Below, piece after piece: positions 1 to 8,969 of a stretch of DNA of 39,511 nucleotides. The stretch spans positions 1-39,511 of the forward strand of contig MVRU01000020.1 in the NCBI GenBank assembly GCA_002067745.1, given 5' to 3'. Source of the stretch: Syntrophus sp. PtaU1.Bin005. GTDB lineage: Bacteria; Desulfobacterota; Syntrophia; Syntrophales; Syntrophaceae. A program made the position numbers and the translations under genes. A model generated the notes under the pieces. It was not told the DNA's origin, did not search any database, and was given only the letters and a program-made list of their open reading frames with translations. Numbering within the stretch: the first letter of the stretch is position 1; every line of letters starts with the position of its first letter.

Positions 1-513
1 GCCGTAGGCTTCAATCTGCTTCTCGAAGAATGCGCCGACTTCCCAGGGGCCGTTCTTGGTGGAGAAGCGGATGGCGTCCGCATCATAGCTGTCGCTGGCG
101 AAACGGGTTCCCCATTCGTTCTGGGCCTGACGACCTACGTCAAACTGACCGAAGGGGACGGCAAAGCTGACCCAGGCGCGGTCAAAGCTGATGTTGTTGT
201 CGTCGGCATCTTTGCCGTCGGCATTCTGGCGATCCACAGCCGTGCCCATATAGCCGTACTGGCCCCAACGTCCCTCGAGGGCGTCAAAGCGGGTGTTCAA
301 GGTCAACCCTTCGGCGATCTTGAAGGCCGTTGCAACACGCAGCCTCTGAGCATAAACGCCGGCTGCTGAATTATCATCCTTGAGGCCCCAGTTGTCCGCG
401 TAGAGACCTGTGGCGTAGTAGGAGCCGCTGAATTTGACGTCCGCCGCCGATGCGCTCAGGGCGAAGCCTGCGACCACGGCCACGGCGATCAAAGCTACCC
501 AAAATTTCTTCAT
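1..513 (-). CDS. Outer-membrane porin-like beta-barrel protein, 5' part (runs off the window)
   Basis: The frame is open from an ATG at 513 down to the window edge, giving the first 171 residues. The start follows a good ribosome binding site (AGGAGG, about 6 nt upstream). Residues 1-23 form a signal peptide: a Lys pair, a hydrophobic Val/Ala core and a cleavage site near SASA-AD. The mature part alternates polar and hydrophobic residues and is rich in Tyr, Trp, Phe, Gly and Asp (for example FSGSYYATGLYADNW), with strand-like repeats, as in deltaproteobacterial porins. Such proteins form trimeric or monomeric channels in the outer membrane; the substrate cannot be told. The 3' end lies outside the window, so barrel size is unknown. 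An alginate-export-type or other outer-membrane barrel is an alternative. Confidence 0.8.
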   Translation of the reverse strand, partial: MKKFWVALIAVAVVAGFALSASAADVKFSGSYYATGLYADNWGLKDDNSAAGVYAQRLRVATAFKIAEGLTLNTRFDALEGRWGQYGYMGTAVDRQNADGKDADDNNISFDRAWVSFAVPFGQFDVGRQAQNEWGTRFASDSYDADAIRFSTKNGPWEVGAFFEKQIEAYG

Positions 514-549
514 TACTATCCTCCTGAAAAAAATTCATTGTTGTCCTGA

Positions 550-573
550 TTTTTTCAACGGGCATTGAAAAAA
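550..573 (-). promoter_or_regulatory. Hairpin in the porin leader
   Basis: A perfect 9-bp inverted repeat (TTTTTTCAA and TTGAAAAAA) with a 6-nt loop lies about 36 nt upstream of the porin start codon. It is not followed by a T run on either strand, so it does not read as a terminator. In the porin mRNA it would form an AT-rich stem just ahead of the ribosome binding site. A role in mRNA stability or translation is inference. Confidence 0.4.
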
Positions 574-659
574 TCACCTATATGTCCTGTAAATCTTCAC
601 CTTCAAAGTCTCAAAAAGTCTGGTTCTCTTTTTTCCCCGACGTCCACCTCCTTTCCTTA

Positions 660-714
660 ATTATAGGATTCTTTCTAAATAACAGCCTGCCCGTGGTTGT
701 TTTTGTTTACAAAA
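660..714 (-). promoter_or_regulatory. Putative porin promoter with upstream palindrome
   Basis: On the minus strand a perfect TATAAT lies at 660-665, but no good -35 sits 15-18 bp away. A perfect 14-bp palindrome, TTTTGTTTACAAAA, lies at 701-714, centred about 45 bp upstream of the -10. A strong -10, a missing -35 and an upstream dyad fit an activator-dependent promoter. The leader would be about 140 nt long. The regulator is unknown. Confidence 0.4.
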
Positions 715-735
715 CAGGTCAAGGCCTGAAAGGCG

Positions 736-1164
736 TCAGGACTGCTGTTCCTTCAACCAGTTCTGAATTCTCCGGGAAATTTCATCCCGTACATCTCTGA
801 ATTTTTGCAGCATTTCATCTTCCGATCCCGTATATGCCGCCGGATCATCAAAGGGCCAGTGAAGGCGCCTGCTGATTCCGGGAAATGAGGCGGGACAGCG
901 ATCCTCGGCAGCGGCACATACCGTAATCAGATAGCCGAAATGGACTTTACCCAGGTATTCGCTGACAGATTTGGAAGAGTGATTCGCGAGGGGAATCCCA
1001 ATTTCTTCCATGACCCGGGTGGTCAATGGATGGATTCCCCTGGGATCGAGCCCGGCGCTGAAAACTTCGAACAAATTACCGGCAAAGTGCCGGAGAAATG
1101 CTTCGGCCATCTGGCTTCTTGCGGAATTCCCTGTGCATAGGAATAAAACTTTCATTTTTGGCAT
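736..1164 (-). CDS. arsC: Low-molecular-weight phosphatase / arsenate reductase ArsC family
   Basis: A 142-residue protein of the low-molecular-weight protein tyrosine phosphatase fold. The phosphate-binding loop LCTGNSARSQ (about residues 9-18) is the signature of thioredoxin-coupled arsenate reductases, with Cys10 as nucleophile. Further Cys residues occur in the segment TVCAAAEDRC (about 82-91), matching the redox cysteines that relay electrons in ArsC, and DDPAAYTG near 106-113 is typical of the family. It would reduce arsenate to arsenite in the cytoplasm. The start at 1164 has GAGGGA upstream; an internal Met at codon 4 is less likely. No arsenite pump or ArsR is visible nearby, so a role in arsenic resistance rests on family membership alone. 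It reads in the same direction as the porin. Confidence 0.85.
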   Translation of the reverse strand: MPKMKVLFLCTGNSARSQMAEAFLRHFAGNLFEVFSAGLDPRGIHPLTTRVMEEIGIPLANHSSKSVSEYLGKVHFGYLITVCAAAEDRCPASFPGISRRLHWPFDDPAAYTGSEDEMLQKFRDVRDEISRRIQNWLKEQQS

Positions 1165-1230
1165 TTCGTTCCCTCGTTCAACAGCTGATCGCTATAATTT
1201 CACAAAGATGTAACATTCGTGTGACATATA

Positions 1231-1255
1231 GATTAAATAATCGTGAAATATTTCA
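1231..1255. promoter_or_regulatory. Two adjacent palindromes upstream of the ArsC gene
   Basis: GATTAAATAATC (1231-1242) and TGAAATATTTCA (1244-1255) are both perfect 12-bp inverted repeats separated by one base. They lie 67-91 bp upstream of the ArsC start, where a repressor or activator could bind. I could not match them to a known operator. Confidence 0.35.
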
Positions 1256-1297
1256 AAACGGAATATCGAAGAGAAGCTCCTGATGCTGTAACGATTT

Positions 1298-1315
1298 GAT
1301 ATGTCAGATATGTCA
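1298..1315. repeat. Tandem 9-bp direct repeat
   Basis: GATATGTCA occurs twice head to tail (1298-1306 and 1307-1315), followed by a further GAT. It lies in the intergenic space between the ArsC gene and the groES operon. It could be a pair of regulator half-sites or simple slippage. Confidence 0.35.
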
Positions 1316-1378
1316 GATTCTTTGCCTATTGGTCAAGCAAAAATTGACCTGTTGAAGGTATATTTCCGAGAATAGGAA

Positions 1379-1612
1379 ATGAATACTACAAGTTGCGGAT
1401 TGCAAAGGGATGGAAGACTGATAAATCAAATCAACAAAGTTGTCTGTCCGTTTTGCTGCGGGAATTGTACTGTCCCTTTAGACTTAAGGAAAATGGATCG
1501 GGCGGGCATGACCGTGGTGCGCCTGGAAACAGCGGTAGAGGCGGCTGTCGCCCTCAATGTGCAGCGTGATCGTTCGAACTCCATGTTCCACGAAAAAATT
1601 TTTTTGAACTGA
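1379..1612 (+). CDS. Possible small cysteine-rich hypothetical protein
   Basis: An open frame of 77 codons fills the space before the groES promoter. Its notable feature is a cluster VCPFCCGNC (about residues 22-30), which could bind a metal. The rest has no signal peptide, membrane segment or motif that I recognise. The A/G-rich stretch ahead of the start (AGGAA) touches the ATG, so initiation there would be poor. No homolog comes to mind and it may be a chance open frame. It is listed because it is the only frame in this stretch with any protein-like character. Confidence 0.22.
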   Translation: MNTTSCGLQRDGRLINQINKVVCPFCCGNCTVPLDLRKMDRAGMTVVRLETAVEAAVALNVQRDRSNSMFHEKIFLN

Positions 1613-1613
1613 C

Positions 1614-1641
1614 TTGACAGGGGCGATTTCGTGTTTATGTT
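1614..1641 (+). promoter_or_regulatory. Probable promoter of groES-groEL
   Basis: TTGACA (1614-1619) is followed after 16 bp by TATGTT (1636-1641), a good sigma-70 type pair about 80 bp ahead of the groES start. I see no CIRCE element (TTAGCACTC-N9-GAGTGCTAA), so HrcA control is not supported. No convincing sigma-32 pair is visible either. Confidence 0.55.
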
Positions 1642-1722
1642 ACCGCCAAACCCTTTGGGAAAAAAGAAATCCCATTCTTTTTCATATCTTTAAAATTCAA
1701 CAGGAAAGGAGATTGTTTCGGC

Positions 1723-2013
1723 ATGAACATCAGGCCATTACAGGACAGAGTCATTGTTAAGAGGCTGGAGGAAGAGCAGAAGACAAAGGGAGGAATCATC
1801 ATTCCCGATACAGCGAAAGAAAAACCCATCGAGGGTGAGGTCGTTGCTGCGGGTAAGGGTAAAGTCACGGAAGACGGAAAGCTTCTTCCCCTGGATGTGA
1901 AAGTAGGTGATCGCGTACTGTTCAGCAAGTATGGCGGAACAGAGGTCAAGATTGAAGGCGAAGAATATCTGATCATGAGGGAAGACGATATTTTGGGAAT
2001 CGTAGAGAAATAA
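1723..2013 (+). CDS. groES: Co-chaperonin GroES
   Basis: A 96-residue protein, the usual length for GroES/Cpn10. It starts with the canonical [14 protein letters not shown] and carries the mobile-loop region [15 protein letters not shown] (about 17-31) that docks onto GroEL. The family end [26 protein letters not shown] is intact. It forms the heptameric lid of the GroEL folding chamber in the cytoplasm and regulates the ATP-driven folding cycle. AAAGGAG sits upstream of the ATG. It is the first gene of the groES-groEL operon, 38 bp ahead of groEL, with its own promoter. Confidence 0.98.
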   Translation: MNIRPLQDRVIVKRLEEEQKTKGGIIIPDTAKEKPIEGEVVAAGKGKVTEDGKLLPLDVKVGDRVLFSKYGGTEVKIEGEEYLIMREDDILGIVEK

Positions 2014-2027
2014 GTTCGGAAGAATAG

Positions 2028-3689
<1,662 letters not shown>

Positions 3690-3741
3690 GCGGCTGAGAA
3701 GTTTTTAAAGGAACGGCAAAGGATCGTTCCGCAGAATGGAG

Positions 3742-3779
3742 AAAAAGCCCCCGAAGCATTGAGTTTCGGGGGCTTTTTT
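3742..3779. terminator. Strong bidirectional rho-independent terminator
   Basis: A 14-bp stem (AAAAAGCCCCCGAA with TTCGGGGGCTTTTT, loop of about 9 nt) ends in a T run on the plus strand and an equivalent run on the minus strand. It lies between the convergent groEL and lipoprotein genes and can serve both. Confidence 0.93.
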
Positions 3780-3788
3780 ATAAGGAAT

Positions 3789-4688
3789 CTACCTGTTCTT
3801 GGCGAGCTTCTCTTTGAGAGCTTTTTCGGTGGCCGGGCCGACTTTGCCATCGGCTGCAAGGCCTGCGGATTTTTGAAAGGATATCACGGACTGCCGTGTG
3901 GCCGGGCCCATGTGTCCGTCAACGGCCAGTTTGGGATCTGCGCCAAGTTCGTTGAGGGCGTTCTGAAGCCAGGAAACGCTGCCGACTGCAAAGCTTTTCT
4001 CTTCGGCACGCACCGCGGTTTTCTCCGGCTCTGAGGCGGCTGGCGCCGTGGCAGCGGGGGCTGCCGATGATGGAGACTCCACTGCAGGAGTTCCCGGTGC
4101 AGGCGCTGAAGGCATGGCCAGTCCTAGGATCCCCATGATCTGGATGGCTTTATCTTTGAGGGCCTTTCCCGAGGAGACGGCATCGGCAACGTTGCCGGCG
4201 TTGAAGTTCTGCAACGCCTTGGACCATTCTTCCTTCAAGGCGGACAAGCCGGTCTTGGCCTCGGCAAATTTTTCCGTTGACAGGTCGGCGGGGAGCTTCT
4301 TGGCCTGGGAGAGGAGATCCACCTTGCTCTGCATCATATCGACCATTTTGGGAAGCTCCTGAGACATGCTCGTCCAGGATGCCGTCATTTCTTCCTTCTT
4401 GAGCTTTGCCGAATCCATGACTTCTTTCGCTTTAGCCGCAAGGGTCTGGCCTTCCGTTACAACCGCCGCAAAATCTTTTTTGGCGAACTTTTCCTTCAGG
4501 GAGGCGAGCGATTCTTCAAGGGGTTTCACCTCATCGGGGATGTACTTTCCCGCTTCCACCTTGGCGGTATTGACTGCCTCCTCGGCGGCCTTCATGGCCA
4601 TCTCGGCGGGTTTGTTATCGCCTGAGCAGGCAAGTAAAAAAAGAGTGCTGATAAACGCAAGAAGCATCAACAAAATGGTTTTTCTCAT
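3789..4688 (-). CDS. Lipoprotein with C-terminal peptidoglycan-binding domain
   Basis: Starting at the ATG at 4688, which has AGGAG 8 nt upstream, the protein has 299 residues. An upstream in-frame TTG would add 8 unlikely residues. Residues 1-22 form a lipoprotein signal ending in the lipobox LLAC, so the mature protein is lipid-anchored. A helical, Lys/Ala/Glu-rich region follows to about 195 with repeated helices, then a flexible Pro/Ala/Ser linker. The last 65 residues form a PG_binding_1 domain: it begins SWLQNALNELG, followed by two DG(H/K)xGPAT motifs with a Gln-Lys helix between them. The product probably tethers or spaces the outer membrane and cell wall, much as Pal or Lpp-like proteins do. 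The exact role is unknown. It has its own promoter and shares a terminator with groEL. Confidence 0.8.
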   Translation of the reverse strand: MRKTILLMLLAFISTLFLLACSGDNKPAEMAMKAAEEAVNTAKVEAGKYIPDEVKPLEESLASLKEKFAKKDFAAVVTEGQTLAAKAKEVMDSAKLKKEEMTASWTSMSQELPKMVDMMQSKVDLLSQAKKLPADLSTEKFAEAKTGLSALKEEWSKALQNFNAGNVADAVSSGKALKDKAIQIMGILGLAMPSAPAPGTPAVESPSSAAPAATAPAASEPEKTAVRAEEKSFAVGSVSWLQNALNELGADPKLAVDGHMGPATRQSVISFQKSAGLAADGKVGPATEKALKEKLAKNR

Positions 4689-4725
4689 GGCAGGTTCTCC
4701 TTTCTTTTTCAAAATTTATCTTATA

Positions 4726-4755
4726 ATTTTATCATACTGTTCTATTTTTTTTCAA
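4726..4755 (-). promoter_or_regulatory. Probable promoter of the peptidoglycan-binding lipoprotein
   Basis: On the minus strand TTGAAA (4750-4755) is followed after 18 bp by TAAAAT (4726-4731), about 40 bp upstream of the start codon. The region is very AT-rich, so other hexamer choices are possible. Confidence 0.45.
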
Positions 4756-4926
4756 TTTCTTTGAGGATCTATAAAAAATTTGTTAATTTTTCCGATTTCT
4801 TCCGGCATGTAGAATGAAAAAAATGAATCTTGACGGAAGAAGATGCATGGGTTTAAAGAAGATGAGGCGGGCCACCGGCAGGGGAGCCGGAGGGCAGACG
4901 AGGTTGAAGGGGACAGCTGTGCGGGC

Positions 4927-7344
4927 ATGAGCGGATTAGAGGACAACACAAGGCTTTCGCTGAGGGAATGGCTGGAGCGCCTGGAGCGGAACCCACGGTT
5001 CCGGGAGAATGTGGCGGCCTTCCGCCACTGGCCTGCCGCTCCGGGAAGGTATGCCCCATTTCCTTGCTGGATTCATCCACGGCTGCGGTCTGTGCTGGAA
5101 AAGCGCGGCATACATCAGCTTTACAGCCATCAGGGCGAAGCGGTTGAGGCCATCCGCGAGGGGAGGGACTGCGTTCTCGTCACCCCCACGGCCAGCGGCA
5201 AAACCCTGTGCTACAATCTTCCTGTGCTACAGCGGATTCTGGACCGGCCCGAAACACGCGCCCTCTATCTTTTTCCCACCAAGGCCCTGGCCCAGGACCA
5301 GAGGCACGAAATTTCGGCGCTCATCGGCGAACTGCAGGCGGATATCAAAACCTTCACCTATGACGGCGACACACCGGACGACGCCCGGCAGGCCATCCGA
5401 CGGCAGGGCCATGTCGTGGTGACCAATCCGGATATGCTTCATGCCGGCATTCTGCCCCATCACACCAAGTGGCAGAAGCTCTTCATGAACCTCCGCTATG
5501 TGGTGATTGACGAGCTCCATGTCTACCGGGGAATCTTCGGTTCTCACCTGGCCAACGTCATTCGCCGCCTCGTCCGGATCTGCCGCTTTTATGGACAGGA
5601 TCCCGTGTTCATCTGCTGTTCGGCCACGGTGGCCAACCCAAAGGAGCACGCCGAAGGAATTCTCGAACGGCCTGTCCTGCTGATTGACTCCAGCGGGGCG
5701 CCTGCCGGCGCGAAGACCTTCGTCCTGTACAATCCTCCAATCGTCAACCGGGAACTGGGCATCCGGCAGTCGGCCGTCACTCCGGCCCGTCATCTCGCCT
5801 CCGATCTCATCCGCCAGGGGATTCAGACGATCGTATTTACGACGAGCCGCCTCAATGTGGAGATTCTGACGCGTTATCTGAAGGATCAGGTCAAAAAGGG
5901 TTCTTCCCTTCCCGGAAGCGATGATATCGTTACCGGTTACCGGGGCGGCTATCTTCCCAAGCTTCGCCGCCGGATCGAGGCGGGCCTGCGCGATCGCACC
6001 ATCCTGGGGGTCGTGAGCACCAATGCCCTCGAACTGGGCATCGATATCGGCGACCTGGAGGCCTGCTTCATGGTGGGCTATCCAGGCTCCATCGCCAGCA
6101 CCTGGCAGCAGGCCGGCCGGGCCGGCCGTCGCCAGGGAGAGAGCCTGGCCTTTCTGATCGCCCGCAGCGCCCCCATGGATCAATTTCTGGCCGAAAATCC
6201 GGAATACTTCTTCAGCCGTTCGCCGGAATACTGCCGAATCAATCCGGACAATCTTCTGATCCTCCTGCATCACATCAAAAGCGCGGCCTTCGAACTGCCT
6301 TTCGAGACGGGGGAGCGATTCGGAAAGGAGGATCTGGCGGAGCTTCTGGCTTATCTCGAGGAAAAGGGCGTGCTCCACCGGGAAGGGCGGCGATGGCACT
6401 GGGCGGCAGAAAGCTACCCCGCCGACGAGGTCAGCCTTCGCTCCATCAATCCGGAAAATGTCGTCATCATCGATTCGACGGACAGCGGAAATCCCGTCGT
6501 TATTGCCGAAGTTGACTGGGACAGCGCCTTTACCGCCGTTCACAACGAAGCCATCTACATGATGGAATCCCAGCAGTATCACGTGGACAGGCTGGATCTG
6601 GAGCGGAAAAAGGCCTATGTGCGCAGGGTGAATGTGGACTATTACACCGATGCCATGACCTATACCCACGTGAGGGTCATCGATGTGTTCCGTAAGAAAC
6701 GCGGACAGTCGATATCCGTGGAGCACGGAGAGGTTCAGGTGGTGCGCAAGGTGGTGGGCTACAAGAAAATCAAGTTTTATACGTCGGAAAATCTGGGATA
6801 CGGCGAGGTCAACCTGCCGGAGAAGGATATGCACACCACGAGTTACTGGTTCACAATCCCCCGGGATTTCCTCAGGGATCTGCCCTTTACGCAGGCCGAG
6901 ATCCTCGACGGCCTCTCCGGTCTCGCATACAGCCTTCACCATCTGGCGGCAATGATCCTGATGGCCGATATCCGGGACATCGACACCTGCATCGGCGATA
7001 AAAGCGGTGAATATTTCCTCTCTTCCGGAAGAAACGGGCGGGCGCTTACCTCTGCTTCCCTGCAGGGAACGGAGCACCCGGAGCAGCGTGCGGCCCTTCG
7101 CCTGGACGATTTCGATCCCACCGTTTTCCTCTTTGATGCCTACCCGGGAGGCATCGGATTCTCCGAGCTTCTGTATGAAGAGCATGACCGTCTCCTGGCT
7201 GCGGCCCGACAGCTCATCGGCGGCTGCCCATGCACCCACGGCTGTCCCAGTTGTGTGGGCCCGACCCTGGAGGTCGGTCCGGCGGGAAAGGAAGCGGCTC
7301 TGGCGATCCTGAAGAATATCAGCCACGAGGCCCTGTTACATTGA
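4927..7344 (+). CDS. mrfA: MrfA-family DEAD/DEAH-box helicase with C-terminal DUF1998
   Basis: About 805 residues from ATG 4927. The frame is open back to an ATG at 4843, but those 28 extra residues do not look conserved, so I chose the shorter form; neither start has an ideal ribosome binding site. Motifs in order: the Q-motif-like YSHQ, Walker A TPTASGKT (about 86-93), the DELH box (about 195-198), the SAT motif CCSATVANP, then the second RecA domain with NALELGIDIG and the arginine-finger segment QQAGRAGRR. The C-terminus is DUF1998 with the four-cysteine cluster CPCTHGCPSC. The sequence is closely similar throughout to Bacillus subtilis MrfA (YprA), a 3'-5' helicase in UvrABC-independent excision repair of mitomycin C damage. 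The next gene is the matching exonuclease, which supports the same job here. DNA repair in this organism is inference. Confidence 0.92.
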   Translation: MSGLEDNTRLSLREWLERLERNPRFRENVAAFRHWPAAPGRYAPFPCWIHPRLRSVLEKRGIHQLYSHQGEAVEAIREGRDCVLVTPTASGKTLCYNLPVLQRILDRPETRALYLFPTKALAQDQRHEISALIGELQADIKTFTYDGDTPDDARQAIRRQGHVVVTNPDMLHAGILPHHTKWQKLFMNLRYVVIDELHVYRGIFGSHLANVIRRLVRICRFYGQDPVFICCSATVANPKEHAEGILERPVLLIDSSGAPAGAKTFVLYNPPIVNRELGIRQSAVTPARHLASDLIRQGIQTIVFTTSRLNVEILTRYLKDQVKKGSSLPGSDDIVTGYRGGYLPKLRRRIEAGLRDRTILGVVSTNALELGIDIGDLEACFMVGYPGSIASTWQQAGRAGRRQGESLAFLIARSAPMDQFLAENPEYFFSRSPEYCRINPDNLLILLHHIKSAAFELPFETGERFGKEDLAELLAYLEEKGVLHREGRRWHWAAESYPADEVSLRSINPENVVIIDSTDSGNPVVIAEVDWDSAFTAVHNEAIYMMESQQYHVDRLDLERKKAYVRRVNVDYYTDAMTYTHVRVIDVFRKKRGQSISVEHGEVQVVRKVVGYKKIKFYTSENLGYGEVNLPEKDMHTTSYWFTIPRDFLRDLPFTQAEILDGLSGLAYSLHHLAAMILMADIRDIDTCIGDKSGEYFLSSGRNGRALTSASLQGTEHPEQRAALRLDDFDPTVFLFDAYPGGIGFSELLYEEHDRLLAAARQLIGGCPCTHGCPSCVGPTLEVGPAGKEAALAILKNISHEALLH

Positions 7345-7409
7345 ACCAGTTGAGGAATGAAGCTTCTGAACCAGGCGCTTTGGGGGACATTGAGCAGGGG
7401 AAAACCGGT

Positions 7410-8744
7410 ATGGGACTTCAAGAGCGGCTTAGACGCCTGACGGGGGAAGATAAGGCGGCAGAAGGGACTACGCCCGCCGATCGCCAGGCGAAAAAGAACG
7501 AGCTGCAGAAAAGGCTTGATGCCCTTCTGCTGCACAGACCCGTTGTGCCCGGCGGAAAGGTCATCCCGCATCGACAGCGGAGGAACGGACCGGCTCTTGA
7601 GGACCTGCTGAGCGGCTGCGAGGAGGTCAACCGCCTGGGTTCGTATTTCAAGATAGAGTTAAGGCGGGAAGGCACGGAATGCCATGGAAGCCGGAAGTTC
7701 AGCGAACTGGAACGGCTGAACATGGAAGCCGCGGCCCTTCTGGCCGATGATGCAAGGCTGTCCGCCTTTGACAGTCGAAAAGCCCTGTTTCTCGATACGG
7801 AAACGACCGGCCTGTCCGGCGGAACGGGAACGCTGGCCTTTCTCGTCGGTTTAGGCTGGTTTGATGAGGAAGGGCGCTTTGTCGTCCGCCAGCTGTTCGC
7901 CAGGAATTTCGCCGAGGAGCGGGCCGTTCTTGCCGCTCTTGCAGAGACCGCCTCATCGAAGCGCTATCTCATCTCCTTCAACGGAAAGGCCTTTGATACG
8001 AATCTCCTGGCCACCCGTTATATCCTCAACAAGATGGAAAACCCGCTGACGGCCCTGCCCCACCTGGATCTTCTCCATCCCGCCCGGCGGCTCTTCAGCC
8101 ATCGGATCGAAAACAGCCGTTTGATCACCCTGGAGGAGAAACTCCTTGGCTTCTACCGGGAAGGAGATCTGCCCGGGAGTGAAGTGCCCCTGCGTTACTT
8201 CAACTGGCTCCGATCGAGCAATCCCTATCCGATGCTGGATGTTTTCCGGCACAATGGCCTCGATATCACGGCGCTGGCCGCCCTGACCGTCCATCTCACG
8301 GAGATATTCGACAGCGACGGCGGTTCCCCGCACTATGCATCCGCCGATTTCTGCGCCGCAGCCCGGCTCTGCCAGGATCGGGGAAGGCCGGCCGAGGCCT
8401 GTTCTCTCCTGGAAAACCTGTCCCGGTCTTCACCGCAGAAGGCAACCCTGGAGGCGCGCCAGTCCCTGTCCCTCATCTATAAAAGAAGCAGCCACTGGGA
8501 AAAGGCCGTTGAAATCTGGGAAGATCTCCTGAAGGATAATCCGGAAAATCTGTTCGCCGTGGAGGAACTGGCCAAGTGGCTTGAGCACAGGGAACGGGAT
8601 TTTGAAAGCGCCTTTCGCCTGGTGGACAACATGATGAAGAAAGTGCCTGGATTGCCTGAACAGGAAAAAGAGGCCTGGCTGCATCGGCATAGCCGCCTTC
8701 AAGGGCGATGCAGAAGGGAGCATTACCGCAGATCTCATGGCTGA
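7410..8744 (+). CDS. mrfB: MrfB-family DEDD exonuclease (YprB-like, RNase H fold)
   Basis: A 444-residue protein from ATG 7410, which has CAGGGGA about 8 nt upstream. The DEDD exonuclease motifs are complete. Exo I is FLDTETTGLSGGTGT with Asp129 and Glu131. Exo II is LISFNGKAFDTNLL with Asp196. Exo III is FRHNGLDITAL with His281 and Asp285. The last 130 or so residues are helical and TPR-like (for example LEARQSLSLIYKRSSHWEKAVEIWEDLLKDNPEN). In Bacillus subtilis MrfB is a metal-dependent exonuclease acting after MrfA in removal of mitomycin C adducts. Here it lies 65 bp behind the MrfA-like helicase on the same strand, so the two are very likely co-transcribed. Confidence 0.9.
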   Translation: MGLQERLRRLTGEDKAAEGTTPADRQAKKNELQKRLDALLLHRPVVPGGKVIPHRQRRNGPALEDLLSGCEEVNRLGSYFKIELRREGTECHGSRKFSELERLNMEAAALLADDARLSAFDSRKALFLDTETTGLSGGTGTLAFLVGLGWFDEEGRFVVRQLFARNFAEERAVLAALAETASSKRYLISFNGKAFDTNLLATRYILNKMENPLTALPHLDLLHPARRLFSHRIENSRLITLEEKLLGFYREGDLPGSEVPLRYFNWLRSSNPYPMLDVFRHNGLDITALAALTVHLTEIFDSDGGSPHYASADFCAAARLCQDRGRPAEACSLLENLSRSSPQKATLEARQSLSLIYKRSSHWEKAVEIWEDLLKDNPENLFAVEELAKWLEHRERDFESAFRLVDNMMKKVPGLPEQEKEAWLHRHSRLQGRCRREHYRRSHG

Positions 8745-8754
8745 AAAAGCGAAA

Positions 8755-8776
8755 GGCAGGATCCCGATGTCCTGCC
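8755..8776 (+). terminator. Possible weak terminator after the mrfAB pair
   Basis: A 7-bp perfect stem (GGCAGGA and TCCTGCC, 8-nt loop) begins 10 bp after the exonuclease stop. Only short T stretches follow, so termination would be weak. About 190 bp remain before the convergent ydbL-like gene ends, and nothing else stands out there. Confidence 0.4.
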
Positions 8777-8969
8777 TTCCCATCACTCTCGGCTCGTCTG
8801 AATTTTCCTGAAGACGTTCCGTCTTGATCCAAAAAGCCCGACCCGTCCGTATTCCGGGAGCAGAAGGTCCGGCGGAACATCAACCGGGTTGCCTCTGCCG
8901 GCCCCAGGCAATGCCCGTAATGAAGTCCCACTGTTCCCCCGAGGACCGGGATCGTTGCGTCCGATAAGG

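Noticed and set aside
1655-1690. Sigma-32-like or CIRCE control site ahead of groES
   Set aside because: CCCATTCT near 1672 only partly resembles a sigma-32 -10 and no matching -35 is at the right distance. The CIRCE repeat is absent.
5227-7326. A 699-codon open frame on the minus strand, opposite the mrfA-like helicase
   Set aside because: It has no domain signature and mirrors a strongly conserved helicase; it is the antisense shadow caused by GC-rich codon use.
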